Below are positions 1 through 11,689 of a stretch of 64,000 bases of DNA, piece by piece (positions within the stretch are counted from its first letter, which is position 1; each line of letters opens with the position of its first letter). The translations under genes were made by a program, and so were the position numbers. Source of the stretch: Turritopsis dohrnii (Eukaryota > Cnidaria > Hydrozoa > Anthoathecata > Oceaniidae); NCBI GenBank assembly GCA_027922465.2, contig BQMF02000117.1, positions 744,001 to 808,000 of the forward strand, read 5' to 3'. The notes under the pieces are model-generated. The model worked only from the letters and a program-made list of their open reading frames with translations. It made no database searches and was not told the DNA's origin.

Positions 1-225
1 TCAGTCCTGTCTGCAGCAGGAATTGACACTAAGTTATTTACTGCACATTCAACAAGGTCAGCCTCTTCTTCTAAGGCTTCTGTTCTTGGCATGTCTATGC
101 AGGATATTTTGAATTGTGGTAATTGGTCTCGAGAGTCTACGTGGCAAAGGCATTACCATAATTTTGTACAAAGTGAGTCCCAGGTGTATCAAAAAGGTAT
201 AGGCCTGGGTAGCGCTTTAAACTGA
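1..225 (+). pseudogene. C-terminal end of a DIRS-type tyrosine recombinase (window-edge partial)
   Basis: Frame 1 is open from the first base to a TGA at 223-225. It reads as the catalytic end of a tyrosine recombinase of the DIRS/PAT/Ngaro retroelements. The motif TAHSTRSASSSKA carries the HxxR box, followed by GNWSR and WQRHYHNF, where the Y is the expected nucleophile. The same HSTRSASSSKA string recurs in the complete element near 16.43 kb, so the family call is firm. The protein integrates circular cDNA into the host chromosome. The upstream part lies outside the window, so whether the whole gene is intact cannot be judged; no break is visible in these 74 codons. Confidence 0.85.
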
Positions 226-470
226 GGAGGATTACAGCGCAACGGCCGTAGTGTAATTAGGATTTTGTGAATAAAATCTCTCCCTCTTCCAGCCCTAGGA
301 AACACATGGTTTAATGCTTATATCGTTTGTTATAGGAACGTTTAATACGAATACTTGTGGACGTTTCCGTGGTAATCATGGTGGTCGTGGTAGATTTAAC
401 TAATTGTAGTTGATTTCGCTTCGCTTGTATATATTTTCAGTTTATATGAAAGAAACTTCTATCGTTTAAC
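226..470 (+). mobile_element. 3' non-coding end of the YR retroelement with a gag-tail copy
   Basis: Downstream of the recombinase stop there is a short arginine/glycine-rich reading frame at about 337-402 (ending GGRGRFN then TAA). It resembles the RGRG-rich C-terminus of DIRS-type gag proteins, such as the one near 13.60 kb here. A gag tail placed after the recombinase is what split direct repeats of PAT/Ngaro-like elements produce. This is inference, because the 5' end of the element is outside the window. The exact 3' boundary is not visible. Confidence 0.45.
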
Positions 471-673
471 ACAATATCTGTCTTATCTATTATCCCTTAT
501 TTTCGACCCTCATGTCCGTACTTAGCTTTCATTTTCCCCACTTATGCAGGTGACTGGGGGAGGAAACAATTACTTGTTTCAACATTATACCTGCTTTTGA
601 TGTTTCTCAGAATAGTTTTATACATATGTAAGATACAAATACATTTTTTTCAGGGTAAACAATAATAGTAAAA

Positions 674-2342
674 TGAGAAAGTACAAGCCAAAGGTTGGTT
701 CGAAGAAAAAAAAATACATAATTTTACTGAAGGTGTATTGGAAAAAGCAACCATAGCTTTTCAACTAGGAGCTTCATACAGAGAGGTGGAAGACCAATTT
801 GGAGTTCCAAAATCTACTTTGCACAGGAGGATTAAAGGTACTAACAAGAAGACTATGGGTGGTCAAACTGCCTTGAACCGAGAGGAGGAGCTCAGCTTCT
901 AATTGTTGTATCGGAATGGGGATTTCCATTCTCAAATCTGGATCTCCGTTTACTTGTCAAGGGCTACTTAGAAAGAACAAGTCGCAAAGTGAAGTGCTTT
1001 AAAGACAATACACCAGGAGAAGACTGGGCAAAAAGTTTTCCTAAGCGCCATAGCAATCTAATTGGACGCAGAACCTGTCAAAACATTAAAACTTCTAGAG
1101 CTGAAATGAGGAAAGATGATTTCATTAAATACTTTGAGAATTTGAAAGAAGTATTAAAAGTTGTTCCACCAACTAATATTCTGAACTATGACGAGACAAA
1201 CTTATCAGATGACCCTGGTAATGAAAAGTTGATCTTTAAAAGAGGTATTAAATACGCAGAACGCACCCAAAACTATATGAAAGGGAGCACATCCGTCATG
1301 TTTTGAGGCACTGCTACAGGAGATCTGCTTGAGCCATATGTAGTCTACAAGGCTATCAATATGTGGAATAGTTGGACAACTGGTGGGCCACCAAGAGCGC
1401 GATACAATCGCTCAAAAAGTGGTTGGTTCGATAATGTGTGCTTTCACGACTGGTTTACCACTGTTATTCTTCCTTGGTGTCGAAGGACTGAAGGTCCCAA
1501 AGTCCTAATAGGAGACAATCTGTCAAGTCATTTTTCTCCTGACATAATAAGACTTTGTGAAGAAAATAACTTTCGATTTGTTTGTCTTATGCCAAATAGC
1601 ACTCATCTGTCACAACCCCTTGATGTCGCCTTTTACGGTCCCATGAAAAGAAAATGGCGCAAAATCCTAAAAGAATGGAAAATGAGGAACCAAAGTTTGA
1701 CTACCCTACCTAAGGACTCATTTCCAAATCTTCTGAAGGAACTGATGCATTCCTTGAATTTAGAAAATTTGAAGTCTGGATTCAAAGCTTGTGGGATATA
1801 TCCTATGGATCCAAGTGAAGTCTTAAAAAAACTTCCAGGAGAACCCGCTGAAGAAATACAGCTAGCCGTATTGCAGCAGTTACAAAACATGCGACATCAA
1901 GAGGAGCGACCAAAAATAAGAAGAAAGAGAGTTCAAGTGCAACCTGGGAAAAGTGTTACATCTGCTGATATTGAAAGTGACCAAGAGGAAGTTGAAGTTG
2001 AAGAATCTAGCTCATCAGACGAAGAAGACAATAGTAATGAAACTGATACTGAGGAAAATGATGAAAATGTAGCAAATTTGAAACTCTTGCCTTATTCAAA
2101 AGTGAAGGAAGAGGATTGGGTATTGGGTTAAGGTGATGTATGAAAGTGAAGTCTTCCTTGGGAAAACAATAAAAAAACAAGCAGGAGAAGTTCTGGTGAG
2201 GTGCTTAGAGAAACCGTTTGCAGTTGGTGGACCAAGCAATTTAGAGAAAGAGGATTCTGCCGTATTTTACGAACTGGTTTATGAAGCAAATGTTATTCCT
2301 GAACTTAAAAAATTTGGGAGAGCCTGGCAGTATACCTTTTGA
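674..2342 (+). pseudogene. pogo/Jerky-type (Tc1/mariner superfamily) transposase, frameshifted
   Basis: The order of parts is that of a pogo/Jerky transposase. An N-terminal psq-like helix-turn-helix (about 733-830, FGVPKSTLHRRI) is followed by a CENPB-type DNA-binding region (about 905-1100) and a DDE_1 catalytic domain. The first catalytic Asp is in NYDETN (about 1184), the second in GDNLSSH (about 1511) and the third in HLSQPLDV (about 1606). An acidic tail follows, then a WVKVMYESEVFLGK segment (about 2124-2165) of the kind that ends these proteins. Breaks: frame change near 900, TGA at 1303-1305, and another frame change near 2115-2130. Such enzymes cut and paste at TA sites. This copy cannot encode an active enzyme. 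Confidence 0.8.
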
Positions 2343-2672
2343 GCTCATTATAACATTGCTATATGGCTGTTCTGGACCATTGACATTTTTGTTACATTTC
2401 TTTTCAATTTATTCTGACACTTAGCTATTTTCACCTATTTTCTATGGTAAATAGCATGCCTGAAATTGAATCACACAACCTCTTTGTTTTGTTACCAAAG
2501 ATGATTAATCATCATAAAATCATGATTAACCTTTAGGTTAGTTTGATGAAGGACTTTGTTTGAGTTTTGATAACCACTTTTTTTGTAATCTGCTCCCGGA
2601 GCTCATAAACCTTAAATTATGACTCATTTAGTCGGTTTGATAGTTTTATTTAGTGTATTTTAAAAAGGCATT

Positions 2673-2936
2673 GCTGTCCCAAGTTACCCCACCCATGTAA
2701 CTGTTCCAAATCAGTTGATTTTGAGTATGGTCCCAAGTCACCCCAATCAAGGGTGACTTGGGACAGACATGTTTTTTTTAAAAAAAAGCTTGGAAACGAA
2801 AAAAATATTTTTGATGCTTATTTGTATGTATTCTGTGCGGTTTCATTCATAAAATGACATATGCTGAGACACGGCACAAAAAGGCATAGCCTAAATAATG
2901 TTTAACAAAGTTCAAAATTGTCCCAAGTCACCCCTT
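2673..2936. repeat. Interspersed GTCCCAAGTCACCCC motif, direct and inverted
   Basis: The motif GTCCCAAGTCACCCC occurs around 2674 (one mismatch), 2734 and 2919, and inverted at about 2749-2764. The copies near 2734-2764 form a hairpin of about 14 bp with a short loop. It lies about 330 bp after the pogo-type transposase and could be its terminal or subterminal repeat. No matching left end was found with confidence; 547-557 (caggtgactgg) is only weakly similar. Confidence 0.5.
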
Positions 2937-3367
2937 TCTACGGTACTATAATGATCATCTTCAAAAATATTCAAAAATATATGTTACATTTGATGATGAT
3001 TCAGAGGACTATATGGTTGAAGTGTGCGTGTTTTAAAGTTGCTGGCTAGGAATGTTTTAAAAGTTGTTTCTGTTAACAAATTTCAAGAAAAATATGTTAT
3101 GATTTGTTATAAGATATGGTATGGTTTCTGTAACTTGCGATTTGTTGCTTTTTCATATCCCTTTCCCCTGCCGTCATTTTTACTTTTTAAGAATTCGCAC
3201 CATTCCCGGACAGTTTTAACGACTTATAACGCCATTTTTTTAAGAATGTTTATTATGGATTTTTAAGAATCATAAGGCTTAGCTCAAATTATGTAATTCT
3301 TATAAAAAAAAAAGAGTGTAGCATTAAAAAAAAAAATCAGAAGAAAGTAAAGAGAAGAACTTTTAGC

Positions 3368-6300
3368 CAGAGTTCGAATTAACGATTCGTGATTCGTGAA
3401 TCACGAGCCATTTTCATAATTTCACGAAAATTTTTTTCGAAATTATAATAAAATCACGAACCACAATGTCCTTATGTACATTTACATTGACATCAGACTA
3501 AATTTTTCCGTTGGAAAGTTAGGTCTCTCTGTATTTTTTGGCTAGTTCTTCCCTAAAAATGATTGCCAAATTAGGAAGTGTCACGCGCTCGCTACATAAG
3601 CCTGCCATATTTTGTTAACAAGGACAGTCATTCTGCCGACATCCGAATTTTCGCAAGTGAATTCTAATGTGTTACAACTCATTTTTGTATAATTTTTAAC
3701 AACAAATTAATAAATTTAATCGACGATTCATGTGATAAACCATTCTCAAGGAAATGATATTCCATAAAACTAGACTTCGTACAAAGAATTTTAAGTTAAC
3801 ATCATTCAAACAATTTTTTGTGTTAACAACATTCGAATCGAATCGAATAGCTATTTTTTTATACATTCGAAGATAATTGGTAGAAGTTTTAACAACATCC
3901 TGTCGTATCTTGTTGCAATACTTACTTTCATTATGTCTAAAAGTGCAAGTTTTAAAACTGTGAAGAAATGGATGTCAGAGTTCAACTGTGAATTTGAATT
4001 TGACATTGTACATGGTAAAGTTGAACAACTGGTGTGTAAGGTTTGTAAACGCTGGGAACATAGAGTAAAGACTTGTAAAAATTTTTCTATGACTTGGATT
4101 CGACCTGGTAGTAAAAACGTTGAAAAAGACAGCGTAAAAAAACATGTCAATAGTGCACAACATACCATGGCGATAAAGTTACAACGTAGTAGTGATTTAG
4201 GTGGCGAACAATACCTTGAAAGTGTAGTCCAAAATACGCCTATTGGTCGTGGATTAAAGAAGATGCACTCGAAGAATAAAGTATCACTAGACATTAAATT
4301 TAATACTGCGTACTATTTAGCAAAACAGGAACGTCCTTATAGCGATTACATAGATCTTTTAAATTTACAAACTAAAAATAAAGTACCAGGACTCACACGT
4401 GGTTATGAAACAGACAGAGCCGCAGCTATTTTCACTGACTATATCGGTTTAGTAATGAAGGAAACATTATCTAAGGACTTGGCTAACGCAAGATATTTTG
4501 CTTGTTTAAACGATGGCAGCACAGACACATCTGTCATTGAACAGGAAATGTTGTTTGTGTTATTTTTGAATGAAGGTACACTTACGGTAAAATACCTGGG
4601 AATCGAGTCCGTAAAAAGTGCTGACGCTCTAGGGATTAAACAAAGTATCGAGGATGGTTTTAAACGTGTTGGTATAAAGTCTTTGACAGACAAGCTCATT
4701 GGAATTAATGTTGATGGGGCAAGTGTCAACCTCGGAGTTCATCGTGGTGTGGCAACCATGTTAAGAGAAGATGCACCATGGTTAGAGGTTGTACACTGTT
4801 TTAATCATAGAGTTGAACTTGCCATAAAGGATGCGTTCGACCATTCAGAGTTCAGTAAGATTGATTTAATGCTTTTGAAGCTTCATTATTTGTACAAAAA
4901 ATCTTCAAAACGTTTAAGAGAACTGAGAATATTTTCAGAGGCTATGGATCACGCAGTACCAAAGCCAGCCAAAGCTAATGGTACAAGGTGGATTGACCAC
5001 AAGTATAAAGCTATGGAAACCATACTAGCGCATTATGGGGTTTTCATGGCTCATTTAGAGTCACTTGCAACTACAGATTCACAAGCATTGAAGCGAGCAG
5101 AATTGGAGGGCTTTGCAAAGAAATGGCAAAACGCAAGCTACCCAATACACATAAGTATCTATCTCGATGTTTTGAGCCCTATTCGCCGGTTGAGTCTGGG
5201 ATTTCAACAAGAAAAGCACGATCCTGTTAAAGCTGTCAGAAGAATCCAAGACTTTACCTGGACAATGGCGAAGTTGAAATTATTAGTGGATGATTCGTTG
5301 GAAAGCAATAGCAGCAAATTAACTAACTATAAACGTTTGTTAAGTCAGATTGAGGTTCGAGAGGACGGAAAACACTATTACCAGAGTATAAAACTAAATC
5401 GCTTCAACGCTTCAAAAAAGGCTGTATCCTCTCATTATCAGGACACTATTGTCAGAATTAGCGATAGTATGGAAAATCGCTTTAAAGATATAATGCTTTC
5501 GCCAGTGTTTAAAAATCAGGTAACACTGTTGGATACTTCCACTTGGCCGAAAGATGAGTTGAGCTCATTTGGTGAAGAGCAGGTTAGTGAATTGCTGACT
5601 CATTTTCGTCTCCTTCTTAATGAAAATAAGTGCGATACTTTCAAAGCTGAGGCCGAGTGGGGCATTCTCAAAGGCTATGTTATACCTATTGTCGCTAATA
5701 ATCCTAAAGCTGATTACTTGGATGTTTGGAAACGAATTTTTACAAATAGCGATGTCTTGACTGAATGTAGTAACATTCTTCATGTTTTTGAAATTTTGTT
5801 GATAACACCTTTCACTAACGCCAAAGTAGAAAGGACATTTTCAAGAATGGCTAGAGTTAAATCTGATTGGAGAAATAGGCTCGGCAGGGATCGGCTGGAT
5901 TGTCTTCTTCGAATAGGTGAGGAGGGCCCATCCATTGAAGAGTTTTCACCTGATGAAGCAATTGAAAAGTGGTTGAATGATAAAGTACGTCGATTGAGTT
6001 CTTCTTCACACAAGTATCCCGAAAAGAGGAAAAGAAACAACGAGAAAGAAACTGTTGATATCGCGGCCCTAACATTGTCTGATCTGGAAAATGATTCCAC
6101 AGACAATGATGATACAAATGAAAGGGCATCACTTTTTAATGTTTAAATTCTTGTCCTAGTACAGTCGACGCTTGTTATCTCGAACCTCTGTTATCTCGAA
6201 TTTTCACTATCTCGAACTTTACAAGTTACAAGTTTACAAGCGTTAACTGTATTTATTTATTATTAAACTTCGTTCCCAACTTTATGCCGTGATTCTTATG

Positions 6301-6966
6301 TTTATTTGGTAGTTTATGAATAGTTATTCATTAGTTTTACGTCATTGCTTTTTCTTTATACCCTACTCTGCCTATTTACGTTCATTAGTTTAGAAATACC
6401 ATCGGTAAAATGAAGAATGATAATAAACAAAATAAAGAGACATTTGAAAATCTTATTTCCAGCGCTGGTTTGTTTGTTTGTTTGTTCAGAGAGTTTGCTT
6501 GAAAGTTACGACTGCGTCGTAGGGCAATTGAGGTTCTCCCTCGTTCTGGCTATCATAAATAGCTTGCGGTGGTGCGCACTTTCCCGTAGTTGAGTTGAAT
6601 ATAACGCGAATCAGTTAAGACTTGTCTGGCTCTTCGGAGTGTCAGGTTCCTGTGGCATGGTTCCAAATGGGGCTGCTGATTCGATCGTAAATCAACGAAA
6701 CGTCAGGGCTTAAAGTGCTAGCATGTAATCTCAATGCCAGCTTCAACTCGCTATAGAAAACGAACGAACGAAGAAAATCACACTGTAAATCAATAAATCC
6801 AGCACCAACATACATTGGCCGCAAGTGCATTTTCCGCCAATCTAGACACTTATATTTCAAAAATTTTCCCCTCCGCGGCCACCATGGGGCCGCCTCACGG
6901 AGTCACTATCCTAAGCAAATCACTAAATTATCACAAATCACTTTTGAAACGTTAATTCGAACCCTG
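3368..6966 (+). mobile_element. hAT DNA transposon, apparently complete, 5-bp TSD
   Basis: Left end 3368-3384 reads cagagttcgaattaacg. Right end 6950-6966 reads cgttaattcgaaccctg, its reverse complement with one mismatch. CAGAG is a typical hAT terminus. Both sides are flanked by TTAGC (3363-3367 and 6967-6971), an exact 5-bp target duplication. Most hAT elements make 8-bp duplications, but a subgroup with 5-bp duplications is known. The interior encodes a single long open transposase. A direct run of 'tatctcgaa' units lies at about 6174-6215, downstream of the stop codon. Confidence 0.85.
3933..6146 (+). CDS. hAT-family transposase, 737 aa (ZNF862-like type)
   Basis: Uninterrupted reading frame with ATG at 3933 inside the hAT element. 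The N-terminus (residues about 30-80) has a TTF/BED-like zinc-binding region with CKVCKRW, W.RPGS and HVNSAQH, expected to bind the element ends. The catalytic region shows NDGSTD (about residue 193) and NVDGAS (about 259) for the two acidic metal ligands and VVHCFNHRVELA (about 286), the hAT C/H motif. The C-terminal hAT dimerisation segment, NAKVERTFSRMARVKSDWRNR (about 625-645), supplies the final Glu. Its length and single-exon structure fit an autonomous element. A lysine-rich and acidic tail follows. No stop or frameshift was seen, so it may be functional or recently active; expression is unknown. Confidence 0.88.
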   Translation: MSKSASFKTVKKWMSEFNCEFEFDIVHGKVEQLVCKVCKRWEHRVKTCKNFSMTWIRPGSKNVEKDSVKKHVNSAQHTMAIKLQRSSDLGGEQYLESVVQNTPIGRGLKKMHSKNKVSLDIKFNTAYYLAKQERPYSDYIDLLNLQTKNKVPGLTRGYETDRAAAIFTDYIGLVMKETLSKDLANARYFACLNDGSTDTSVIEQEMLFVLFLNEGTLTVKYLGIESVKSADALGIKQSIEDGFKRVGIKSLTDKLIGINVDGASVNLGVHRGVATMLREDAPWLEVVHCFNHRVELAIKDAFDHSEFSKIDLMLLKLHYLYKKSSKRLRELRIFSEAMDHAVPKPAKANGTRWIDHKYKAMETILAHYGVFMAHLESLATTDSQALKRAELEGFAKKWQNASYPIHISIYLDVLSPIRRLSLGFQQEKHDPVKAVRRIQDFTWTMAKLKLLVDDSLESNSSKLTNYKRLLSQIEVREDGKHYYQSIKLNRFNASKKAVSSHYQDTIVRISDSMENRFKDIMLSPVFKNQVTLLDTSTWPKDELSSFGEEQVSELLTHFRLLLNENKCDTFKAEAEWGILKGYVIPIVANNPKADYLDVWKRIFTNSDVLTECSNILHVFEILLITPFTNAKVERTFSRMARVKSDWRNRLGRDRLDCLLRIGEEGPSIEEFSPDEAIEKWLNDKVRRLSSSSHKYPEKRKRNNEKETVDIAALTLSDLENDSTDNDDTNERASLFNV

Positions 6967-7137
6967 TTAGCAGGAATTTAATTTGGCAGTTCGAGATTGT
7001 TTGTAAATTTGGCGGAGCTACAACCCAAAGAAAATTAAAAGATTCTATTTTTATTTCGATTATTCTTCATTCATTTTATCATTTATTTATCATTTATTTT
7101 AGATCTTCGACATTTTATTCGTAAAGATGACCTGTCA

Positions 7138-7228
7138 TCCGTCGAACACATCCTCAAGGTCGATCCATCGAACACATCCTCACGGTCGATCCATTGAACA
7201 CATCCTCACGGTCGATCCATCGATCGTG
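7138..7228. repeat. 26-bp minisatellite, about 3.5 copies
   Basis: Tandem copies of a unit reading gtcgatccatcgaacacatc plus ctcacg, with point differences (aag/acg, atc/att). It ends in 'gatccatcgatcgtgaag'. No coding potential. Confidence 0.85.
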
Positions 7229-7495
7229 AAGGGAACATGAATTGAGAAAGCCTTATTAAATCAAAACACCATTACAAACAATAACCAATAGAAATACTTC
7301 CTTTATATTCACTCATCATCAATGATAAGAATGATGAGAATTAGGTGGAAAATACAATAACATCATTACGAGATGTAGAATGATCAATGATCTCCCACAG
7401 TCCTGTCGCGCAACTGTTATTACAAAAGCTTCTGTAAAGTGACCCATAAACATTTACTGGACAGAGCACTGGCAAAGACTCTGCAATAATATAAA

Positions 7496-9535
7496 ACAAG
7501 ATGCCCTTGCAGGCATAAGGATTTCTGCAAAACCAGCTGAAGCATGAAACCCTAGAAATCTATGAAAGCATCAATGATACATACTATAGATCCAAAAAAT
7601 ATTAAAGCTCCTCTTTCTTGTTGAGCATTTTAAACACTTTACACACAAACGTTAACAAGATTTTATACTACTTTTATGGTTATGGAGAGAGGATTGCTTA
7701 ATGAATGAAACTCTAAGTATCAAAATGAAAGTAGTTTTTTCTTGAAAACAAACATATTATATACTGTAGATCAAAAATAGATAAGACAAAAATACTTTTA
7801 AAAAGTGTGAATAGGGCTTAACTAAAAACAACATAAGCTATTACATACAAAGAAAAGAAAGGTGCGAATCGTAACCATGGATACGCGATTTATATGACAG
7901 TTTTTTAAAAAAAGAATCTATGTATAAGAACGAAAGAAAAAAAACAAACTTTTTCGAAAAAAATATAAGAAACAAATTAAAAAATTTGTCGGAAATACTA
8001 TGTTTTAAAGTAACTACGTATCTACCTAAGCTAGCTACGAAGCATTTAAAAAGCACTTTTACCTTTTAAAAGTTTAACTATGAGCCACTTCGATGAATTT
8101 TTGTATTTCTCAAGTTTGCCTCAAAGCTTTGCTTGGTCAGCTAGGATTATCTAGGATAGGCTAGGAAGCTAGGGTAAGATAGGATCAGCTAGGATCAGCT
8201 AGAGGCTTGCTGACAAACCTCACACAGACCTCACTTTTACTCTGATGTACCCAGATATAAGCCTACAATTAAGCAAATGGGAAGATAAAAAAGCACTAAG
8301 AAGAAAGCTTACCAAAAGATAGAAGTTTCAAATACCGATGTTAGAGAAGAAAGTTTTCGATTTCTGTATTACCGCAATTACAACCAGTCGCCAGAAGTTT
8401 CTCGTGGAAGAAACTTCGTGCTACGAAAAAATGGCTTTACGCATAGATGTAATGAATCCATGTAGGCGCACGCACGAAATTTCAAAAAACCGCTAGTTTT
8501 GGACAGCAGAAAAAAAAAAAAACAAGATGCCCTTGCAGGCATAAGGATTTCTGCAAAACCAGCTGAAGCATGAAACCCTAGAAATCTATGAAAGCATCAA
8601 TGATACATACTATAGATCCAAAAAATATTAAAGCTCCTCTTTCCTGTTGAGCATTTTGAACACTTTACACACAAAAGTTAACAAGATTTTATACTACTTT
8701 TATGGTTATGGAGAGACGATTGCTTAATGAATGAAACTTTAAGTATCAAAATGAAAGTAGTTTTTTCTTGAAAACAAACATATTATATACTGTAGATTAA
8801 ACATAGATAAGACAAAAATACTTTTAAAATATGTGAATAGGGCTTAACTAAAAACAACATAAGCTATTACATACAAAGAAAAGAAAGGTGCGAATCGTAA
8901 CCATGGATACGCGATTTATATGACAGTTTTTTTAAAAAAAGAATCTATGTATAAGAACGAAAGAAAAAAAACACAAACTTTTTCGAAAAAAATTAAGAAA
9001 CCAATTAAAAAATTTATCGGAAATACTATGTTTTAAAGTAACTACGTATCTACCTAAGCTAGCTACGAAGCATTTAAAAATTTTACCTTTTAAAAGTTTA
9101 ACTATGAGCCACTTCGATGAATTTTTGTATTTCTCAAGTTTGCCTCAAAGCTTTGCTTGGTCAGCTAGGATTATCTAGGATAAGCTAGGATAGGCTAGGA
9201 AGCTAGGGTAAGATAGGATCAGCTAGGATCAGCTAGAGGCTTGCTGACAAACCTCACACAGACCTCACTTTTACTCCGATGTACCCAGATATAAGCCTAC
9301 AATTAAGCAAATGGGAAGATAAAAAAGCACTAAGAAGAAAGCTCACCAAAAGATAGAAGTTTCAAATACCAATGTTAGAAAAGAAAGTTTTCGATTTCTG
9401 TATTACAACCAGTCGCCAGAAGTTTCTCGTGGAAGAAACTTCGTGCTTCGAAAAAATGGCTTTGCGCATAGATGTAATGAATCCATGTAGGCGCACGCAC
9501 GAAATTTCAAAAAACCGCTAGGTTTGGACAGCAGA
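7496..9535. repeat. Direct tandem duplication of a 1.0-kb unit
   Basis: Copy 1 runs from about 7496 to 8510 and copy 2 from about 8522 to 9535, an offset of about 1026 bp, joined by an A-run. They share long identical blocks: 'acaagatgcccttgcaggca' at both starts, the 'ggtgcgaatcgtaaccatgg' block near 7861 and 8886, and a run of short 'tcagctagga' repeats near 8140 and 9160. Differences are scattered substitutions and small indels, so the duplication is not brand new. No open frame or RNA gene was recognised in the unit. Confidence 0.9.
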
Positions 9536-9551
9536 AAAAAACAAAAAAAAC

Positions 9552-9662
9552 CCAGAGCCGGTTTTAATGTATTTCTTGCTTTCGCAGAAATCCAAAAAGC
9601 CGGTTTTAATGTATTTCTTGCTTCCGCAGAAATCCAATAATATTAAAAAAAAAAAAAAAAAA
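9552..9662. repeat. 43-bp tandem duplicate followed by poly-A
   Basis: Two copies of a unit starting agccggttttaatgtatttc and ending gcagaaatccaa (about 9554-9596 and 9597-9637) with one base difference, followed by a run of A at 9643-9662. Short repeats near 8140-8215 and 9160-9235 belong to the preceding duplication. Confidence 0.8.
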
Positions 9663-10202
9663 ATTGAGAGTTTATATGTATTTTTTTTTTATTTTTTAGC
9701 ACACTTTTTCGCATGCACAATATACGCTATTTCAGTATAATAGCCAATTTGTAAATCTTGGAACTGAAATATAACCCGTTATTATTATTATTATTATAAT
9801 TTGATTCCACTACGGACCTAGAGATAGTCCTGATAGCAATTTGTTAAGTAAGCTTTCTTTTAAGGTTCCCTGGTCAAAAATAAAAAAAATCGGAAGTTTT
9901 CATTTTTTTGGAATTGGGATGTTTTAATCGGAAATTTCAAATGTGATTACTTTTTTCATTGCTTTATTATATTTTGAGATATAAATCGGTTTCGTGAACC
10001 AAATGAACGTCTACGAAATGCAGGAAATTTTAAACTGCCGACGTCAAACATTAAGAACTCATTTCTAGACGTAACTAGCAAAGTATTCAACATTTACCAT
10101 TGAGCATACGTAATGAAAGTAATTCTACAAATCCAAGAGATACATTTACGACAAGGCTCTTGGCAGAACAATTACTGAATGACTTTTATATAAAACGAAA
10201 TA

Positions 10203-10892
10203 TTGATAATTAATGTTGATGTCTACTTTCAAAAAAATGCTTGGGCTGAGACCGAGTTTTGTGTCAAGTGGGTGAAAGGAACATTGAAGCCTTGTGTTGA
10301 AGGAAGATTCGTCCTTTTCTTGGACAACCTAGAGGGCCAGATTGCTGAAGAATTTAGTAGCCGATATTGGTGGTGTTTGTTGGTACGGACTATCTGGAGC
10401 AACTGATGTCTGGCAACCTGTTGATGCCGGATACGCCGAATTACTGAAGGTCAAGGTTCGACAAGCACATTACAAATGGTTGGATTCAGATGAAAACGCC
10501 AAAAAATGGTATGGCGAGGATAAAAAGTTTACAACTTCAGAAAAAAGGATTTTGATCACCCATTGGGTTGGAGATGCATACAATGAAGAGAAATATGACG
10601 ATTTCCGACAGAAGATTTTTGAGAAGACAGGGAATGGTTCCGGTGATGATTAGTTGATCCAGAAGGTTACCAAGGTTACCAAACTACAAAGTTCCACCGC
10701 CGTCCATCATGCAGCCCAGTCCACAACGAGCTGAATCGTCCATATAGTTGAAGGAGTCACAAAAAAAAAAAAAAGATGGCGAATGCATCGTTGATATCGA
10801 AGATGGCGATGAAGAAATTGACATGGTTGTTGAAACAATGGATCCGGTTGAAGATGACAATAGAAATAATTTTGATATTTTGAACTTGTGAT
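10203..10892 (+). pseudogene. DDE-superfamily transposase remnant (pogo-like, uncertain subfamily)
   Basis: Two overlapping frames together resemble the C-terminal half of a DDE_1-type transposase. The first (from 10203) has FVLFLDNLEGQ, a likely second-Asp motif. After a frame change near 10340-10360 the second reads DVWQPVDAGYAELLK, the likely third-Asp motif, then a basic stretch to a TAG at 10651. A further acidic tail (about 10776-10890, IEDGDEEIDMVVETMDP) lies in another frame beyond an A-run and ends in TGA. The N-terminal DNA-binding part was not found. It is broken and cannot be functional. The superfamily is inferred from motif spacing only. Confidence 0.55.
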
Positions 10893-11689
10893 TGAGCATT
10901 TTTTACAGTTCCACATTTTTTACACATTGAAACGTTTATCTTAAAGCTTATTTTATCGCAGCTTACCTGGGATGTTTGTAGGTTTTTCATCATCTGTGTA
11001 TCCTTTCCTAATTCTCAGCCTCAGCATGTTTCTTAGGTTTTAGGAATTAAAAAAAATGTGTATCTGTTTTGGTTATCAGAACAAATATTTTAATTTGCAA
11101 GAGAAAAAGAAGAATAAAAAACCCAATTTGGCGGTCCATACAAAAACTAAACTAATTTTTCCCTTAAGGCACTCATCTGAGAAGTAATTCATATTCATAA
11201 GTCGTGAGGTTGGCAAGTCTTAAGATCATGGAAAGTGTAAACAGGATCAGAAAATACTACTCTGGTAACCAATACACAAAGGGTAAAGAAATCAACTGTT
11301 GCTAAAATCACATTAACAAGATGTTAACCCTTTCGATCGCGATGGGACTTGAGAGTTTTGGCATACAAAATTGCATGTACTACTAAGCTATATAAGCATG
11401 AATAATCCTGACGGGACATTGGATACAGATAAAGATTTAGATGAGATGATTTACCTCAACCTGAACCTGAAATGAAAGCAAGTGTAATTGAATCTTCCTC
11501 AGTTAGATTCTGAGGAGGATGTTCCAACTCAATCAACCAAAAAAGACCGGTCACTAGCATTGTTGAATGAACAAGATGATAACCAGACATGAGGATGCTG
11601 CAGTATCACATGTGCCTCACTACGAAGTTAACCAACATCGGTTATGGAGAATATGTGAAAAACAAGAGACTGATCACCCAACACCAAGG

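Noticed and set aside
3851..4294. 147-codon minus-strand frame and other antisense frames over the hAT transposase
   Set aside because: Shadow of the sense gene, with no motif.
6158..6222. Terminus of a Tigger-type element (acagtcgacgcttgttatctcgaa)
   Set aside because: No matching right end was found and the stretch lies in the 3' non-coding part of the complete hAT element, so it is noted only as a short tandem repeat.
7496..9535. Pair of LTRs
   Set aside because: The two copies are immediately adjacent with no internal region, primer-binding site or TG...CA ends, so a tandem duplication is simpler.
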